From contig DCLG01000109.1 in the NCBI GenBank assembly GCA_002320935.1, positions 66,365 through 74,686 on the forward strand: a DNA stretch of 8,322 nucleotides. Reading direction: 5' to 3'. Both the position numbers and the translations under genes were made by a program. The number at the start of each line of letters is the position of its first letter. The first letter of the stretch is position 1. This DNA is from Pedobacter sp. UBA1654. GTDB taxonomy: Bacteria; Bacteroidota; Bacteroidia; Sphingobacteriales; Sphingobacteriaceae. Positions 7,637-8,322 of this stretch are shown one piece after another. The notes beneath the pieces are model-generated. The model was given only the letters and a program-made list of their open reading frames with translations. It had not been told where the DNA came from and did no database searches.

Positions 7637-7655
7637 TGCCGGCTTTGGACCGGCA
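7637..7655 (-). repeat. GC-rich hairpin in the cytochrome gene leader
   Basis: TGCCGG (7637-7642) and CCGGCA (7650-7655) are perfect inverted copies with a 7-base loop. On the minus strand the hairpin lies between the small ORF stop and the cytochrome ATG, ending 20 bases before the ATG. It stands out in an AT-rich leader and is followed by an A/T-rich stretch rather than a T-run, so it looks more like a leader stability or translation element than a terminator. Confidence 0.45.
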
Positions 7656-7673
7656 GCTCTAAATTAGGAACAA

Positions 7674-7757
7674 TTAATAACCCGGGTTCTGCTTTAATGT
7701 AACTTTCCCGTCTTTAATATAATTTTCAGGGCAACTACCGCGGTACGAAACAAACAT
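7674..7757 (-). CDS. Possible 27-residue peptide ORF in the leader of the cytochrome gene
   Basis: An ATG at 7757-7755 opens a 27-codon frame that ends in TAA at 7676-7674, 57 bases before the cytochrome ATG. The upstream in-frame stop TGA at 7772-7770 means it is not the tail of a longer intact frame. AAAGG at 7767-7763 lies 5 bases before the ATG, an unusually good Shine-Dalgarno for this phylum. The peptide begins MFVSYRGSCPENYIKD and ends KQNPGY; it has a single cysteine (C9), is basic and shows no membrane helix. Its base composition is richer in GC than the surrounding spacer, as expected for coding DNA. I do not recognise the family. The NPGY-type end recalls C-termini of SusD/RagB-like proteins, so a gene relic is the main alternative to a real peptide or leader peptide. 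Translation is unproven. Confidence 0.45.
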   Translation of the reverse strand: MFVSYRGSCPENYIKDGKVTLKQNPGY

Positions 7758-7785
7758 CCGAGCCTTTCAGACTTAATGTTGCCCT
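7728..7785 (-). repeat. Inverted repeat enclosing the small-ORF start codon
   Basis: AGGGCAAC (7728-7735) and GTTGCCCT (7778-7785) are perfect 8-base inverted copies separated by 42 bases. In the minus-strand RNA the 5' arm lies upstream of the AAAGG ribosome site and the 3' arm lies in codons 8-10 of the 27-codon ORF, so pairing would enclose the start codon. A perfect 10-base palindrome TACCGCGGTA (7736-7745) adjoins the inner side of one arm. Confidence 0.45.
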
Positions 7786-7814
7786 AAGTTTCTTAAGTTT
7801 ATTTAGCGTATGTA

Positions 7815-7845
7815 TTTGATTTAAAGATAATAATTTTTAATTATG
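7815..7845 (+). promoter_or_regulatory. Bacteroidota-type promoter for the Gfo/Idh/MocA gene
   Basis: TTTG at 7815-7818, a spacer of exactly 19 bases, then TAATTATG at 7838-7845. This matches the Bacteroidota housekeeping consensus TTTG-N19-TAnnTTTG with one mismatch. The expected start of transcription is about 7849-7852, giving a leader of about 40 bases before the ATG at 7893. Confidence 0.6.
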
Positions 7846-7851
7846 TAAATA

Positions 7852-7870
7852 CAATCGATTGCATGCAATC
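7852..7870. promoter_or_regulatory. Overlapping palindromes, likely operator
   Basis: Two perfect palindromes overlap: CAATCGATTG at 7852-7861 and GATTGCATGCAATC at 7857-7870. They give three inverted or repeated copies of the half site CAATC/GATTG. The first has the A-T-flanked central CG usual for LacI/GalR-type operators. They lie at the predicted transcription start of the oxidoreductase gene, an ideal place for a repressor, and inside the shared divergent region, so the cytochrome-side genes could also respond. The regulator is not in the window. Confidence 0.5.
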
Positions 7871-7880
7871 TTTGTTACAC

Positions 7881-7911
7881 CAAATATAAGCTATGAACAA
7901 AAGTGTCATAA
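7881..7911 (-). promoter_or_regulatory. Weak candidate promoter for the minus-strand cytochrome/DUF1080/ebo run
   Basis: On the minus strand TATATTTG (7888-7881) is a perfect -7 element. With a 19-base spacer the -33 position is TTAT (7911-7908), matching only two of the four TTTG bases, and it lies inside the start of the oxidoreductase gene. Transcription would begin near 7876 and cross the palindromes at 7852-7870, giving both divergent units one operator. This is tentative; no better minus-strand match was found between 7617 and 7892. Confidence 0.25.
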
Positions 7912-8322
7912 AGGCCGGCATCATTGGCTCGGGTTTCGCCGCCAGATTCCATTTTGATGCCTTAAAACGTGTTTTCAGCACAAAAGTGGAGGTTCTGGGT
8001 GCTTACTCAAGAAACCAGGATAAGCTTAACCAGTTTAGCATGGAGCGAAACATCCAGGCTTTCGAGAATGTAGAAGAGCTTATAGATGCCTGTGACGTAC
8101 TGCATGTCTGTACACCTCCGGTCACACATGAGCCTTTAGTCGTCGCCATCCTGAAAAAAAACAAATACGCAATCGTAGAAAAGCCTTTTACCGGGTATTT
8201 CGGTGACGGCACCGAAAGTTTCAATGGTGATACTTTCCCCCGTCAACAGGGCCTTGATCATACGCTACAAAGTATCAAACGCATGCTGGACGCAGAGAAA
8301 GCAAGCCAGGGGCGCATTATGT
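7893..8322 (+). CDS. Gfo/Idh/MocA family oxidoreductase (5' part, continues beyond window)
   Basis: The ATG at 7893 opens a frame of 143 complete codons up to the window edge. The N-terminal Rossmann fold is clear: AGIIGSGFAARFHFDAL (8-24) with the glycine-rich G9-x-x-G12-x-G14, then a beta strand ending in GAYSRN, CTPPVTHEPL (73-82) and VEKPFTG (95-101), in which E96-K97-P98 is the family signature contacting nicotinamide and substrate. After EKP comes an insert, YFGDGTESFNGDTF (102-115), that marks a subgroup I recall from Bacteroidota. The catalytic half (lysine/histidine motif and beta-sheet domain) lies outside the window. Known of the family: NAD(P)-dependent oxidation or reduction of sugars and cyclitols. 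There is no signal sequence, so it is probably cytosolic. It is divergent from the cytochrome/DUF1080/ebo run and has a good promoter and overlapping palindromes directly upstream. The substrate is unknown. Confidence 0.93.
   Translation, partial: MNKSVIKAGIIGSGFAARFHFDALKRVFSTKVEVLGAYSRNQDKLNQFSMERNIQAFENVEELIDACDVLHVCTPPVTHEPLVVAILKKNKYAIVEKPFTGYFGDGTESFNGDTFPRQQGLDHTLQSIKRMLDAEKASQGRIM

Noticed and set aside
7844..7879. TGTAA (7844-7848) and TTACA (7875-7879) as outer arms of the operator
   Set aside because: Their centre (7861.5) coincides with neither palindrome centre (7856.5 and 7863.5), and five-base arms are common by chance.

Overview
The window looks like the chromosome of a Bacteroidota bacterium, probably of the Pedobacter/Mucilaginibacter (Sphingobacteriaceae) kind. 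This rests on three things: protein families favoured by that phylum (exported DUF1080 proteins, 'PVC-type' propeller-HEAT-cytochrome c proteins, a Gfo/Idh/MocA oxidoreductase with the insert common there), AT-rich leaders that mostly lack Shine-Dalgarno sequences, and one promoter that closely fits the Bacteroidota consensus TTTG-N19-TAnnTTTG. The exact taxon cannot be read from the window.

Layout. Almost everything lies on the minus strand and reads from right to left: a 27-codon small ORF (7757-7674), a lipoprotein-like or membrane-anchored propeller/HEAT/cytochrome c protein (7616-5316), an exported double-DUF1080 protein (5265-3895), a small TMEM220-like membrane protein (3817-3446), then eboA (3438-2752), eboB (2748-1762), eboC (1756-878) and the first 288 codons of eboD (864 to beyond base 1). 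From the TMEM220-like gene to eboD the gaps are 3 to 13 bases, so this part is surely one transcription unit. The 77-base and 50-base gaps further upstream leave room for internal promoters, but no convincing promoter is visible there. The right-hand 430 bases hold the start of a divergent plus-strand Gfo/Idh/MocA oxidoreductase.

Biology. The core is an ebo (EDB) cluster, known from scytonemin-producing cyanobacteria, Pseudomonas, many Bacteroidota and the plastid genomes of some eustigmatophyte algae. Its genes encode a TatD-like metal hydrolase (EboB), a UbiA-like membrane prenyltransferase (EboC), a sugar-phosphate-cyclase homologue (EboD) and EboA of unknown activity. It is thought to make or move an unidentified small molecule, perhaps a prenylated cyclitol. 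eboE and eboF would be expected beyond base 1. Here the cluster follows genes for periplasmic redox and sugar work (cytochrome, DUF1080) and lies opposite a sugar oxidoreductase, which suggests, but does not prove, a link between ebo chemistry and keto-sugar metabolism.

The 276-base divergent intergenic region is the most structured non-coding part: a good promoter for the oxidoreductase with overlapping palindromes at its expected start point, the small ORF with an inverted repeat around its start codon, and a GC-rich hairpin in the cytochrome gene leader. No RNA genes, insertion sequences, CRISPR arrays or integrase sites were seen.
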